Counted from the stretch's first letter, positions 10,701 through 20,008 are shown. The stretch: DNA of 64,000 nucleotides from Nostoc sp. XA010 (GCF_020829625.1 NZ_JAIVFX010000001.1:62001-126000); one strand, 5' to 3'. Translations and numbers: made by a program. Notes: a model not told the origin generated them from the sequence alone.

Positions 10701-10736
10701 TAAGGATTGCTGGCGATCTGGTAATACTGTTTTCAT
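7725..10736 (-). CDS. Large DUF1574-type protein with C-terminal SGNH-like domain
   Basis: 1003 residues in three parts. The first ~450 residues hold four related modules; three carry a VYGR-x-x-G-x-x-x-P-x-W signature (for example YGRRKGEQRPLW, YGRRAGNKEPFW). One membrane segment follows (about 540-560, VALVWGTLGLLLTL) and then a Ser/Thr-rich linker. The C-terminal ~330 residues look SGNH-like: VLIIGSSRALRGVDP supplies the GxS block and FSDPSHLNRFGA the Asp/His block. With the MBOAT gene just downstream this fits an envelope protein working in polysaccharide O-acylation. The function of the N-terminal repeats is not known. The transferase/esterase role is inferred from motif and context. Confidence 0.78.
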   Translation of the reverse strand: MKTVLPDRQQSLVQWISQATGINTFGVKVRLRGNNLHILCEGTECPQRWHTLSDLLQALQQTDLDVLTSDEQPSIYQVFVYGRRKGEQRPLWCHRVYLNQIDKHLEQVKQALLKDSEKSKQSAGALIVSNESLARQGNPEAIARYLSETLSTLGVSVQAKIKLYKPKNSQPEENRLWIFCQSSYSPDASLLAEPIAQKLRYLKLTGCQDAVIVSQVNGETAPDWLLRVDLTPPEVMLKEWARWGDIQAIARLLTEVLSGLKVAVQAFLKESTLHIFCSPAFDPLGTAPIPDKEVCLEAILPQLEAIAPQGILAATIYGQKAGDNEPTWIDWVALPATKYPAFATSPLDLANTGDEPAIIFLLERLLNPDLDWRLLTGGVRVLLLNKNDLLHIMCDAPVCPGRQQVASKVTQFIRQLKIPGIMGVRVYGRRAGNKEPFWNYGLDIEHRQRLVPEATPEFAATSKYVNDLVTSETSEPILRPDLTTEEVQTFVTEIARDWITTASATAKKFLLQSQLFIESDQSAEQSPDVKGLKVALVWGTLGLLLTLQTDWVLGRIIASTMSAPKVASVLPSSSSGQEASLTSGKTQSEKTTFFTSTSKTKSSPNQSSVFNASEFTQSDDTPTNNLAAAPLKEKATATAILLAARSQMPSFNVRQLDEQLALYKQRLARTGTPPDVLIIGSSRALRGVDPAALSKALATQGYPNLDVFNFGINGATAQVVDFVIRYVLEASELPKVIIWADGARAFNGGREDITFKSIAASAGYKQAFQKAPTTANSSDLPENTVNSGEEKIKEEKPEVSAYEAVNQSLNQALASLSASYLNRDQIKSLLQKQLLISGRNQTVGSQKQLTDGTSDEITSQQAVDFDGFLPLSIRFNPARYYQKHSRVPGNYDNDYKSFQIEGQQDAAFQEVLQFAQSQKISLVFVNMPLTADYLDPVRKQHEQEFQEYMLRLATSPNFIYRDLSQQWPKANDYFSDPSHLNRFGAYEVSKKLANDPMIPWPVK

Positions 10737-11215
10737 GCTCAGTTAACTTTACAAGAAGCGATTGTTGGGGGATAGTGCCTGCACTTGTAAACTAGAACCA
10801 TAGGTCTACCACACTCTGACGTTTTTTTTTAACAATTTTGTTACCTTCGTAGCTCATAAAATCGGCCAAGATAGTCTTGTATAGGTTGCAAGTCTGACTA
10901 ATGTTGAGTTTTGCGTTTATTTTACTAATAGGGAGTCAGAATTAAGAAGTTAGGAGTTAGGAGTTAGGAGTTAAAAGTTATGAGCCAAGAGTCAGAATAA
11001 TTCTATATGACTGGCTGATGACTTGTCCTTTAAAACCAGACTCGTATCCCAATGTGCTAACGCCTCTGATGGGCAAAACAAACAATAAGCTTATCTCATT
11101 TAAACTCCCTCCCTTTATCGTTGGAGTCATCTTAACTCCAAACTCTTAACTCCTAACTCCTAACTTTTAACTCCAAACTTCTTTTGACTCATATTCCCAT
11201 AATCAAGAATTAGCA
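10737..11215. repeat. Intergenic region with inverted STRR heptamer arrays
   Basis: Between two divergent genes, 10949-10975 carries tandem heptamers (AGTTAGG) ending in AGTTAAAAG. About 11131-11180 carries the same motif in the opposite orientation (CCTAACT). Such short tandemly repeated repetitive sequences are typical of Nostocales genomes. The two arms could fold into a long imperfect hairpin. No ORF was seen. Confidence 0.75.
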
Positions 11216-11452
11216 ATGCCTCCTGCCTACCAACAACCCTCAACTAACCCCGCATCCAATCTGGATTTCTTTAGCATTCCCCAATCTTTCCTTTTACAAA
11301 TAGGTACAGCGTCTATATTACTGCTGCTCATTACCGGAAAAACTACAGTAAGGGCACTAGAAGCCATAGGGGAGGCAAGTGAAGAATTATTGCGAGGCGA
11401 TCGCTTACCCAATCTCGACTTTCCAGAGGATAGCGAAACTAATCAAACTTAG
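11216..11452 (+). CDS. Small unknown protein with one hydrophobic segment
   Basis: A 78-residue ORF starting with ATG. It has a polar N-terminus, one hydrophobic stretch (residues 27-40, LLQIGTASILLLLI) and an acidic C-terminus (GDRLPNLDFPEDSETNQT). It lies 102 bp upstream of ppc on the same strand. I do not recognise the family. The clean membrane segment and the position just before a housekeeping gene favour a real gene over a chance ORF. Confidence 0.55.
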   Translation: MPPAYQQPSTNPASNLDFFSIPQSFLLQIGTASILLLLITGKTTVRALEAIGEASEELLRGDRLPNLDFPEDSETNQT

Positions 11453-11554
11453 AAAATATACACTAAATAATTATTTGCTCAGGAACAACTTGGTGAGCAT
11501 TAATTGCACAACCTAAAAGCGTAAACAGTAATTAGCTTTACAACAATAGAGAAT

Positions 11555-14500
11555 ATGGGTTCCCTTTTATACTCTTCGTCTCAAACTGCGGATATATACC
11601 CGGTGTCGGAATTATTTTTGCGTCATCGTCTCCAGGTAGTGGAAGAATTGTGGGAGTCAGTTCTCCGGCAAGAATGCGGTCAAAACATGGTAGACTTGTT
11701 GCGGGAGTTGCGAGATTTGTGTTCACCAGAAGGACAAGCAACAAATGACCAAGCATCCTCAGCCGTAAAATTGATTGAACAACTAAATATCAACGAAGCA
11801 ATTCGCGCGGCTCGTGCTTTCGCTCTGTATTTTCAGTTGATTAACATCATAGAGCAGGAATACGAACAACGGCAGCAATTAAGTCGCTATGAGGCAGAAA
11901 CAGAGGCTACAGATGCAGAAAGAGCATCTAATGTCAACTATTCTTCTAATCAAAGAGAAGATGACGCGCCTGTTAGCAGGGGAATAGCAGCAGAGTTGCT
12001 CAGAAAGAATTATTTAGAAAAAGCGCAAGTCAAACCAAAAGGTACTTTTGCTGCCTTGTTTCCCTATTTATTCAAACTAAATGTTCCACCCCAGCAAATT
12101 CAACGTTTAATTGCACATCTGGATGTGCGCTTAGTTTTCACAGCGCACCCGACGGAAATTGTTCGTCATACCATCCGGGATAAGCAGCGCCAGGTGGTAC
12201 AACTTTTGCAAAAACTGGATGCCTTGGAAAACCATTCTGGTGCAACAGCTGGGGGATATGCTTGGGAAGCAGCAGATGTACGCGAACAATTGCTCGAAGA
12301 AATTCGCCTCTGGTGGCGTACAGACGAACTTCACCAGTTTAAACCCACTGTGCTAGATGAAGTAGATTATGCCCTGCACTACTTCCAAGAAGTTTTATTT
12401 GATGGCATTCCTCAACTTTATAAACGTTTTAAACACACCCTGTCTAATACCTTTCCTTGGCTAGAACCACCGAGTAAAAACTTTTGCTCTTTCGGTTCCT
12501 GGGTAGGCTCAGACAGAGATGGGAACCCATCAGTCACACCAGAAATTACTTGGCAAACAGCTTGCTATCAGCGCAAAATGGTGCTTGGGAAATATATTCA
12601 GTCAGTGAAAAATCTGATTGAATTATTGAGTGTGTCGATGCACTGGAGTGATGTCTTACCAGATTTACTAGAATCTCTAGAATTGGATCAGTCCCAGTTG
12701 AGTGAGGTATATGACGCACTGGCGCTACGTTATCGGCAAGAACCATATCGGCTCAAACTGGCTTATGTGCTCAAACGGCTAGAAAATACTCGCGATCGCA
12801 ATCTAGCTTTGTACAATCGGGAAACGCCAAAAAATCAAGATAGTCCCCTGTATCTTTCAGGAGCCGATTTTTTAGCAGAACTGCGGATGATTCAGCGCAA
12901 CTTGACAGAAACAGGTTTAAGCTGTCGAGGATTAGAAAATCTGATCTGTCAGGTAGAAATTTTTGGTTTTAATTTGACACAGCTAGATATTCGCCAAGAA
13001 TCATCTCGCCATGCTGATGCGCTCAATGAGATATTGGAATACTTGCAAATATTACCTCAACCTTACAACGAACTATCTGAGGAGCAAAGAGTCGCTTGGC
13101 TTACAGGAGAACTGCAAACCCGGAGGCCGTTAATTCCGGCAGAATTGCCATTTTCTGAGAAAACCAACGATGTAATTGAAACCTTTCGCGTCGTGCGATC
13201 GCTGCAACAAGAATTTGGTCTAAATATCTGCCAAACTTACATTATCAGCATGTGCCGCGACGTGAGCGACGTGCTGGAAGTATTACTTTTAGCCAAAGAA
13301 GCCAGACTTTTTGACCCCGCCATTGCTGTCGGCACAATTCAAGTTGTCCCCCTATTTGAAACAGTAGAAGACTTACAACGCTCCAGAAGCGTCATGCGGA
13401 AACTGTTTGAACTCCCCTTATATCGCGCTTTATTAGCTGGCGGCTACGAACAGACAAAAACAGAAAGTGTTGTGGATGAAAATTCATCCCCCCCTGCACC
13501 CTCCCCCCTCTCCCCAAACTTACAAGAAGTGATGCTGGGGTATTCTGATAGCAACAAAGACTCTGGGTTTTTAAGTAGCAACTGGGAAATTCATAAAGCC
13601 CAAAAATCACTGCAACAAATAGCAGAAAACTATGATATAAATTTGCGAATTTTCCACGGACGCGGCGGTTCTGTGGGACGGGGTGGGGGCCCTGCTTACG
13701 AGGCGATATTGGCTCAACCGGGTCATAGTATCAATGGGCGAATCAAGATTACCGAACAAGGGGAAGTTTTGGCTTCTAAATACTCCTTGTTGGACTTGGC
13801 TTTATACCACATGGAAACCATCACCACTGCGGTGATTCAAGCTAGTCTGTTGCGGACAGGGTTTGATGATATTGAACCCTGGAATGAAATTATGGAAGAA
13901 TTAGCAGTGCGATCGCGTCAACATTATCGTGCTTTAATCTACGAACAGCCTGATTTTGTTGACTTCTTCCACGAAGTAACTCCCATTGAAGAAATTAGCC
14001 AGCTACAAATTAGTTCCCGTCCAGCTCGCCGTCCATCTGGTAAGAAAGATTTAAGTAGTCTACGAGCTATTCCTTGGGTATTTAGCTGGACACAAACCCG
14101 CTTTTTACTTCCTTCCTGGTACGGTGTTGGCACAGCTTTACAAGAATTTTTGAACGAAGAACCAGAAGAACACTTGAAATTGCTGCGCTACTTTTACGTT
14201 AAATGGCCGTTCTTCAAGATGGTAATTTCTAAAGCTGAGATGACCTTGGCAAAAGTAGATATGCAAATGGCACATCACTACGTCCAGGAATTATCAAAAC
14301 CAGAAGATCAACTTCGTTTCGCCAAGGTTTTTGACCAAATTGCTAGCGAGTTCTATCTCACAAGAGATTTGGTATTAAAAATCACCGATCACAATCGACT
14401 TTTAGATGGCGATCCTGTCTTGCAACGATCTGTGCAGTTACGCAATGGCACAATTGTCCCCTTGGGATTTATCCAAGTTTCACTACTCAAGCGGCTACGG

Positions 14501-14623
14501 CAGTCCCTAAATACTACTGCTACTTCTGGAGTCATTCACTCTCGTTACAGCAAAGGCGAGTTACTGCGAGGAGCATTGTTAACTATTAATGGCATTGCAG
14601 CTGGAATGAGAAATACAGGTTGA
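11555..14623 (+). CDS. ppc: Phosphoenolpyruvate carboxylase
   Basis: Fixes bicarbonate onto phosphoenolpyruvate to give oxaloacetate. At 1022 residues it has the usual cyanobacterial length. Catalytic blocks are [12 protein letters not shown] (His198), [10 protein letters not shown] (Lys668) and [14 protein letters not shown] (His701, Arg703), and the C-terminal RNTG is conserved. One oddity is a Pro/Ser-rich segment ([17 protein letters not shown] about 13478-13520) just before [12 protein letters not shown]; it looks like a C-rich dispersed repeat read in frame. It is probably transcribed alone, with the small membrane ORF just upstream. Confidence 0.98.
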   Translation: MGSLLYSSSQTADIYPVSELFLRHRLQVVEELWESVLRQECGQNMVDLLRELRDLCSPEGQATNDQASSAVKLIEQLNINEAIRAARAFALYFQLINIIEQEYEQRQQLSRYEAETEATDAERASNVNYSSNQREDDAPVSRGIAAELLRKNYLEKAQVKPKGTFAALFPYLFKLNVPPQQIQRLIAHLDVRLVFTAHPTEIVRHTIRDKQRQVVQLLQKLDALENHSGATAGGYAWEAADVREQLLEEIRLWWRTDELHQFKPTVLDEVDYALHYFQEVLFDGIPQLYKRFKHTLSNTFPWLEPPSKNFCSFGSWVGSDRDGNPSVTPEITWQTACYQRKMVLGKYIQSVKNLIELLSVSMHWSDVLPDLLESLELDQSQLSEVYDALALRYRQEPYRLKLAYVLKRLENTRDRNLALYNRETPKNQDSPLYLSGADFLAELRMIQRNLTETGLSCRGLENLICQVEIFGFNLTQLDIRQESSRHADALNEILEYLQILPQPYNELSEEQRVAWLTGELQTRRPLIPAELPFSEKTNDVIETFRVVRSLQQEFGLNICQTYIISMCRDVSDVLEVLLLAKEARLFDPAIAVGTIQVVPLFETVEDLQRSRSVMRKLFELPLYRALLAGGYEQTKTESVVDENSSPPAPSPLSPNLQEVMLGYSDSNKDSGFLSSNWEIHKAQKSLQQIAENYDINLRIFHGRGGSVGRGGGPAYEAILAQPGHSINGRIKITEQGEVLASKYSLLDLALYHMETITTAVIQASLLRTGFDDIEPWNEIMEELAVRSRQHYRALIYEQPDFVDFFHEVTPIEEISQLQISSRPARRPSGKKDLSSLRAIPWVFSWTQTRFLLPSWYGVGTALQEFLNEEPEEHLKLLRYFYVKWPFFKMVISKAEMTLAKVDMQMAHHYVQELSKPEDQLRFAKVFDQIASEFYLTRDLVLKITDHNRLLDGDPVLQRSVQLRNGTIVPLGFIQVSLLKRLRQSLNTTATSGVIHSRYSKGELLRGALLTINGIAAGMRNTG

Positions 14624-14711
14624 TTGGGAATGGGGAGTGGGGAGATGAGGCAGCAGGGGAGGCAGGGGAAGAATTTCTAACTCTTGACAAATGACTAATG
14701 ACAAATGACTA

Positions 14712-14966
14712 ATGGCAAAAAATAGAATTTTAATTTGCACTATTTTGGCGCTATCAGCAGGTTTTTTTGGTGCTTACACCAGTGGGCAAATCACCATAAT
14801 CCTGCATAGCCAAAAGTGCCAAAACCAACCTTGGGGTTTAAAGGAGATGTGCAATGCTTGGATGACACCAGGAGCAATATGGCAAGGTAGCACAACAGGA
14901 CTATGGACAGGTACTATCTTAGGGGCGTTTGTTGGTGGTTTAGTGACCCGACAAGCTCGTGATTAG
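14712..14966 (+). CDS. Small two-segment membrane protein, unknown
   Basis: An 84-residue ORF with a hydrophobic N-terminal segment (LICTILALSAGFFGAYTSG), a middle part with two Cys (SQKCQNQPWGLKEMC), and a glycine-rich C-terminal hydrophobic segment (TGLWTGTILGAFVGGLV). It lies 88 bp after ppc; the spacer contains G-rich and ATGACAAATG-type repeats. A strong terminator follows at 15017. I do not recognise the family. Confidence 0.6.
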   Translation: MAKNRILICTILALSAGFFGAYTSGQITIILHSQKCQNQPWGLKEMCNAWMTPGAIWQGSTTGLWTGTILGAFVGGLVTRQARD

Positions 14967-15016
14967 TCTAGTGTGAGTTCGATGAACCTTTCCCTGCCTT
15001 GAACTAAAGTTCAAGT

Positions 15017-15050
15017 CTGTCCCTCTCCGACTCAGAGAGGGACAGGTTTT
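15017..15050 (+). terminator. Rho-independent terminator
   Basis: CTGTCCCTCTC pairs perfectly with GAGAGGGACAG across a 7-base loop and is followed by GTTTT. It lies about 50 bp after the 84-residue membrane ORF. Confidence 0.8.
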
Positions 15051-15227
15051 GCGTAGTAAAACCTTCTTAGAGGTTTTTTTGATTCAGATCACTTAGACAG
15101 GCTTAATTAAGATAGATTTATCACGCGAAGAATTGCAAATAATCCTCGATCGCAAAAAAGCCAGTAAGCAGGTTTGGTGTCAACAAGGCTGGTAAAATCT
15201 ACCCATAACGAAGAAGAGTAAATCACC

Positions 15228-15533
15228 ATGCCTACCGAAACTAACCCAGGAAATCAAACTACCACAGGTGCTGATGCTATTGATGAAGCGATCGCACAGG
15301 GAATTGATTTTGATGGTTCTCCCATTCCACCTGCCAAACTAGAACTTTATGGTAAAGTTATGGCGCTAGAAGCCAATAGACAGCGCAGTGGCGTATCTAA
15401 TACTATGCGATCGCGCATTGTGCGAATTGGTGCAAAACACATTCCCCAAGCAGAACTCGACCAATTACTTGTAGATGCTGGTTTCGCACCCCTAAAAGAA
15501 AAAGAAATTGCCTTTTTCTATAGTGGTAAATAA
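15228..15533 (+). CDS. Conserved-looking soluble protein, unknown function
   Basis: A 101-residue protein starting with ATG. The N-terminus is polar and Thr/Gly-rich (PTETNPGNQTTTGADAI). The rest is mixed helix with no membrane segment or Cys, ending KEKEIAFFYSGK. The upstream sequence is AGAAGAGTAAATCACC, a reasonable ribosome-binding region. Codon use and HIP1 sites match neighbouring genes. I do not recognise the family. Confidence 0.65.
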   Translation: MPTETNPGNQTTTGADAIDEAIAQGIDFDGSPIPPAKLELYGKVMALEANRQRSGVSNTMRSRIVRIGAKHIPQAELDQLLVDAGFAPLKEKEIAFFYSGK

Positions 15534-15579
15534 TTGTTAATGTTTTACAACAGTTTTCATTTATTTGAACCAAATATGT

Positions 15580-15675
15580 TGTAGGGGCGCAGCAATGCCC
15601 ATTGGTGTCAAATTAGGAAGATAAAGCCCAAATATTGTTGGGTGTTGACACCAATGATAGTTGTGCGCCGCTACA
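15580..15675. repeat. Long imperfect inverted repeat (palindromic dispersed element)
   Basis: The left arm 15580-15611 (starts TGTAGGGGCGCA, ends CATTGGTGTCAA) pairs with the right arm 15645-15675 (TTGACACCAATG and TGCGCCGCTACA). About 24 of 31 positions match, with a ~33-base centre. No ORF. It looks like a miniature palindromic element of the kind scattered through Nostoc genomes. Confidence 0.65.
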
Positions 15676-15925
15676 AACTCCAACCTAAGCAACGTTGTAT
15701 CTACCAAAATGGTCTAGATGCAAATAAATATTTTCCAGTGGACTCTTTCCCCTGCTCAGTGTCTTAAACGCATAAATAAATATCTCAAATAACTAGCTGG
15801 TGTGTATTTGAGCAATATTTACCTATTTGACTGTTTAAATTTGTCTTTTACTAAAGCCAAAGAAATTCACAAATCACTCCCCCGAGAATTAACAGTCAAG
15901 AGTTAAAAAACTCTAGACTGTTAAC

Positions 15926-16645
15926 TCAAGACTTAGCTTCCAAGTGCTGGGGATGAGCAGGAGATTCAAACTTATACCCTACGCCACGTACAGTTTGAAT
16001 TAATGCTGGCTGACTAGCATCAATTTCAATCTTCTTGCGAATTTGCCCAATATGGACATCTACAACCCGTTGGTCGCCGACGTATTCATAGTCCCATACC
16101 TCTTGGATTAACTCCGCACGCCGCCAAACTCGACCTGGATGACTGGCTAAAAAATGCAACAAATCAAATTCCAGAGCGGTTAAAGGTACTGCTTGGTTAT
16201 TAAGCGCCACCTCCCGCCGCACTGGGTCAATCATCAGTTTTTCAAATACCAAGCGTTTTTGCTCGGCATTAGTTATCACTCGTTGACGCCTCAAAATAGC
16301 TCCGACTCTGACTTCTAACTCTCCTAGCCCAAAAGGCTTGGTGAGATAATCGTCAGCACCTTTAGCAAAGCCGCGAATTTTGTCAGCTTCGTCAGCACGG
16401 CTAGTCAACATCAAAACAAACACACCATTACGACTTTGCATCTCTTGGCAGAGGTTAAACCCAGTTACATCTGGTAAATTCACATCTAGAATCACCAAGT
16501 CGGGGTTAAATTGCTCAAATAGAGTTAAGGCTGTCTTTCCATCTTCGGCAGCCTCCACCTGATAGTTCTGCTTAATCAGAAAGCGTTGGATTAAATTCCG
16601 AACCGCAGGGTCGTCGTCAACTACAAGAATCTTGGCAGGAGCCAT
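15926..16645 (-). CDS. OmpR/PhoB-family response regulator
   Basis: An N-terminal receiver domain (KILVVDDDPAVRNLIQRFL; phospho-acceptor Asp in LVILDVNLPDVTG; Lys in YLTKPFG) is followed by a winged-helix DNA-binding domain (PLTALEFDLLHFLASHPGRV, DQRVVDVHIGQIRKKI, TVRGVGYKFE). I chose the ATG at 16645, giving APAKILVVDDD. In-frame starts also exist at 16651 (ATG) and 16663 (TTG). No partner kinase is adjacent. A ~630-bp upstream region separates it from the divergent CPP1-like gene. The overall family is certain; which cyanobacterial regulator it is cannot be told by eye. Confidence 0.92.
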   Translation of the reverse strand: MAPAKILVVDDDPAVRNLIQRFLIKQNYQVEAAEDGKTALTLFEQFNPDLVILDVNLPDVTGFNLCQEMQSRNGVFVLMLTSRADEADKIRGFAKGADDYLTKPFGLGELEVRVGAILRRQRVITNAEQKRLVFEKLMIDPVRREVALNNQAVPLTALEFDLLHFLASHPGRVWRRAELIQEVWDYEYVGDQRVVDVHIGQIRKKIEIDASQPALIQTVRGVGYKFESPAHPQHLEAKS

Positions 16646-16663
16646 GACCATTACTTTGCACAA

Positions 16664-17292
16664 AAATTCGTAAGATTAACAAAAGGTTTGCGTAAAAACG
16701 CAGTTGCCACTTAGAGGCTAACTAAGAATCTACATGTCTACGGTATGAGATTCCTGATTATTCAAAAAGAAATACTCTAATCAGGATTGTGGGCAATGAG
16801 AACGCTAAATATCTGTTAGGCACAGTATATAAGCGCTCTGAGTTTAGCCGCAACAGTTCTTAACACCAAGACACGTTCTTGATCCCAGTTAGGTGGTAAC
16901 TCAAAACGTCTCAATTTTAAATCGATATGCGGATATATACCACAAGCGATTATTCAGTATAATTAAAAAAATTCTATTAGGGCACAGTAAGTTGCCAAAT
17001 TTGAAAGATTAAAGTTGATATTTTCATGAAAAACTATGTGTTTTAGGTACTCTCCGTTCAAATTCTAGATTAGAGCCAGAACCAGACAACGACATGAGGG
17101 TATACACGGAGTTATAGCGATATGTTAAAGTGGCTATAGTTAAAATTACAAAGTCGATTAAACTAACCCGTGCTACTATCCTGTTAGGGCATAAAATAAG
17201 TCGAGACTTTAGTTTCGATTAAAAGAAAACCTAAAGCTGTTTTTTATTCGACAAAAGACTGCCGCTGACTGAGGCTGAAGTAACAAACTCCC
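16664..17292. other. Intergenic region without recognised features
   Basis: About 630 bp of AT-rich sequence between a divergent regulator and the CPP1-like gene. It must hold both promoters. I saw no ORF, tRNA or strong hairpin. The motif TTAGGGCA occurs twice (about 16979 and 17183). Confidence 0.4.
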
Positions 17293-17919
17293 ATGAGCGA
17301 TCAAAATCCCTACGAAAAACTTGGGGTATCAGAAGAGGCTAGCTTCGATGAAATTCAGGATGCTCGTAATCGCCTATTCGAGCAATATAGTAGCGATGCC
17401 AAGCATTTAGAAGTAATTGAAGCTGCTTACGATGCGATTTTAATGGATCGCTTACGGATGCGCCAAGAAGGTAAAATTAAAGTCCCTGAGCGTATTCGGT
17501 TTCCAGAGTTGCGAGTGCAATCGCCTCCTAAAGAAAGCCCAGCCCCTCGTGAGCAGTCACCTGCATGGCTGCAACGGATGCTGGATCAGCCAACACCTGC
17601 CGATATATTCTTACCAGGAGCTTGGTTTCTTGGTTTGAGTTCTATCAGTGTGTTTTACCCAGAGGGAGGCGATCAAGTTTTGCAGTTGGCATTGGTAGTT
17701 GGGGTAGGCACTAGTATTTACTTCCTCAATCGCAAGGAAAGCAAATTTGGCCGAGCAGTTTTGTTCACCCTAGTCAGTTTAATAATTGGCTTAATCGCTG
17801 GGGGACTAGTTGCTGGCTGGCTTTTACTACAAATACCATTCCTCAATTTGTCATCAAATCAGTTCTCTAGTGTAGTAACGTTTATATTGTTGTGGTTGGT
17901 TAGTAGCTTTCTACGGTAA
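17293..17919 (+). CDS. CPP1-like membrane protein with J-like domain
   Basis: 208 residues. The N-terminus is a J-like domain (NPYEKLGVSEEASFDEIQDARN; no canonical HPD tripeptide is visible). A Pro-rich linker follows, then three or four membrane segments (WFLGLSSISVFYPEG, LQLALVVGVGTSIYFL, AVLFTLVSLIIGLIAGGL, VVTFILLWLVSSFL). This is the architecture of the DUF3353/CPP1 family; the plant member is a chaperone-like protein for light-dependent protochlorophyllide oxidoreductase. The role in this cyanobacterium is inferred by family only. Confidence 0.85.
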   Translation: MSDQNPYEKLGVSEEASFDEIQDARNRLFEQYSSDAKHLEVIEAAYDAILMDRLRMRQEGKIKVPERIRFPELRVQSPPKESPAPREQSPAWLQRMLDQPTPADIFLPGAWFLGLSSISVFYPEGGDQVLQLALVVGVGTSIYFLNRKESKFGRAVLFTLVSLIIGLIAGGLVAGWLLLQIPFLNLSSNQFSSVVTFILLWLVSSFLR

Positions 17920-18088
17920 ATGCTACCTGTAAGCAACTTTCCGTAAAGAAGACATGGTTTATATGTGTTCTTCTCAAAATTTGAGAGTCAGGAGTCAGAA
18001 TACCTATTTTGACTCCTATTTTAATTTGCAACCTGAATATCGATTAATTCAATCTGTTGCAGCTAGAAAGCTTTTCTAGACAAATTGT

Positions 18089-18769
18089 TTAGGTTTTAAG
18101 ACTTAAATCTACAGCAGCGCTGAAATCCTTAACAATTAAGTCGGGGTGGTAAAGTTCCAATTGGGTGCGATCGCGGATGCCACATTCCACAGCCATCACC
18201 TTAACCCCATAATTTTTAGCTGCGGTGATGTCGGCTTCCGTATCTCCCACCATCCAGGTATCAGTAGCCGGGGGCAGTTCTTTTAATGCCCTAGCCATTA
18301 ACAAGGGCTTATCTTCAATATCACGAGTTTTAACGTAGTCGTTACTCAAGCAATAACAACGGTTTTCTGGGAAAAATCTTCCTAAATCGTGTTTTTTGAA
18401 GGCATAATCTAGTTCCCGAACTCGGCGCATGGTCATTACTGCTAAATCAATTCCAGCTTGTTGAATTTTTAACAGTGCATCTACAGCACCAGGCGCAAGG
18501 GTGTCATAGTCAAAGTAGGGTTCTGTATGCACAGTTTGCCGCCGCAGTTGGGTAAATTCTTGGGCTTGGGCTTCGTCTAATCCAGAATTCAAGGCAATTT
18601 GTTTTTCGGGAACGCGCGATCGCTTTAATCGCCAAAATTCCGCTTTCGGAAGTTCTTGCACTACTTGGTCTGGGCGACGGGTTTCCTTTAAGCAGAATTG
18701 ATAAACACGGTAGTACCGTTCGGAAACATCAATAATTGGGCCGTCGAAGTCAGTAATAAGTCTTAGCAT
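18089..18769 (-). CDS. HAD-superfamily hydrolase
   Basis: 226 residues. Motif I is ITDFDGPIIDVS, with the nucleophile Asp in DFDGP (position +2 is Gly, not the more usual Asp). Motif II is the VMTMRR region. The motif III Lys is near KPLLMARAL, and motif IV is MVGDTEADITAAKNYG. The cap is helical, as in phosphoglycolate phosphatase-like members. It lies 77 bp from HPPD on the same strand, so co-transcription is possible. The substrate is unknown. Confidence 0.85.
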   Translation of the reverse strand: MLRLITDFDGPIIDVSERYYRVYQFCLKETRRPDQVVQELPKAEFWRLKRSRVPEKQIALNSGLDEAQAQEFTQLRRQTVHTEPYFDYDTLAPGAVDALLKIQQAGIDLAVMTMRRVRELDYAFKKHDLGRFFPENRCYCLSNDYVKTRDIEDKPLLMARALKELPPATDTWMVGDTEADITAAKNYGVKVMAVECGIRDRTQLELYHPDLIVKDFSAAVDLSLKT

Positions 18770-18846
18770 CGGCGGAAAATGTTAATTTTTATTAAGTTTA
18801 TCTCAGATGCCTGGCTGAATTTCAATTGATATTTTGTACTCAGGCA

Positions 18847-19902
18847 TTATTGCAACGTACCGCGTTTGATTTGTTCGCTTTCAATGGCTTCAAATAAGGC
18901 GCGAAAGTTCCCTTCGCCAAAACCTTGAGCTTGGAAACGGCGCTCAATAAACTCAAAGAAAAATGTCGGCTGTTCAAATATTGGTTGGGTAAAAATTTGT
19001 AGTAATAAAGGAGCGATATTTCCTCCCTCTAAAGGAGTAGATTCTTGCCAATCCACCAAAATTTCCTGTTGAGCGATCGCTTCCAATTCTAGAGGTGATA
19101 AGCTAAGTCCTGGACGTTGTTTTAATTGCGAGTAGTAGGTTTGGGGAACTGAGAGTAAGGATAAACCACTGGCACGAAATTGAGCGATCGCACTCACAAG
19201 ATTAGTCGTCCGCAAGGCAATATGTTGAATTCCTGGCCCCCGATTAACATCTAAAAATTCCTGAATTTGGGAATTTTTGGAAGCTGGTTCATTAATTGGC
19301 AATTGGACACTGCCATTGTGCGAAACCATCACTTGACTGTGTAAAGCAGAACGATTGGTTTTAATTTTAAAAGCCTGCTGGGGTTGAAAATCTAGGATTT
19401 TTCCGTACCAAGCTACAGCATTTTCCAATTCACCAACTGCCACGTTTAACACTATGTGGTCTATGGCGGTAAAAGTGTTGTCATTAGTCATTTGTCCTTT
19501 GTCAAAAACCAATGACCTTTCGATCAACGTATGAGTCAGTCCACCCCAGGCGGCAATTTTGCCACACTTGAGTAATTCCGTACCCACCAGGCGTTCTTGG
19601 ATGGGTTGTAGGATTGTAGCACCGTGTTTTTGAGCTAGTGCGATCGCGCTTTCTACATCTTCGACAGCAAAAGCGACATCTGCCACACCAGGTGGATATT
19701 GACGCAGAAACTCAGCTACTGGACTTGTGCGTAACAGTGGAGAAGATAGAAAAAAGCAGACAGCACCACTTTTTACTACTTCTGTACAAGTGTGAAATGA
19801 ACTAATGCGATCGGCTACTGCATGAAAACCAAGATGGTGTATGAACCAATCCCGCCATACTTTGGCGTCTTCTACATAGAAGTGAACGTGATCAATTTTC
19901 AT
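18847..19902 (-). CDS. hppD: 4-hydroxyphenylpyruvate dioxygenase
   Basis: Converts 4-hydroxyphenylpyruvate to homogentisate, used for tocopherol in cyanobacteria. It has two vicinal-oxygen-chelate halves. The iron ligands are visible as His149 (TAIDHIVLNV), His227 (GIQHIALRT) and Glu317 (FFFEFIERR), and the C-terminal gate helix GFGEGNFRALFEAIE is present. The linker between the halves reads DKGQMTNDNTF, encoded by a copy of the dispersed ATGACAAATG-type repeat (about 19485-19512), so the interdomain loop seems to have taken in repeat DNA. The length of 351 fits bacterial HPPD. Confidence 0.95.
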   Translation of the reverse strand: MKIDHVHFYVEDAKVWRDWFIHHLGFHAVADRISSFHTCTEVVKSGAVCFFLSSPLLRTSPVAEFLRQYPPGVADVAFAVEDVESAIALAQKHGATILQPIQERLVGTELLKCGKIAAWGGLTHTLIERSLVFDKGQMTNDNTFTAIDHIVLNVAVGELENAVAWYGKILDFQPQQAFKIKTNRSALHSQVMVSHNGSVQLPINEPASKNSQIQEFLDVNRGPGIQHIALRTTNLVSAIAQFRASGLSLLSVPQTYYSQLKQRPGLSLSPLELEAIAQQEILVDWQESTPLEGGNIAPLLLQIFTQPIFEQPTFFFEFIERRFQAQGFGEGNFRALFEAIESEQIKRGTLQ

Positions 19903-20008
19903 AGATACTGAAAATCCAGCATAACAGCTTATATCTCTGTAAATTTTGCCTTTTTTGCTAAATTTTCAGGTCTTTCCCAGGCAAGAATTATGTAGGCGTA
20001 CTGCCACT

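Noticed and set aside
17030..17080. T-loop-like GTTCAAATT as a tRNA gene
   Set aside because: No acceptor or anticodon stem can be drawn around it.
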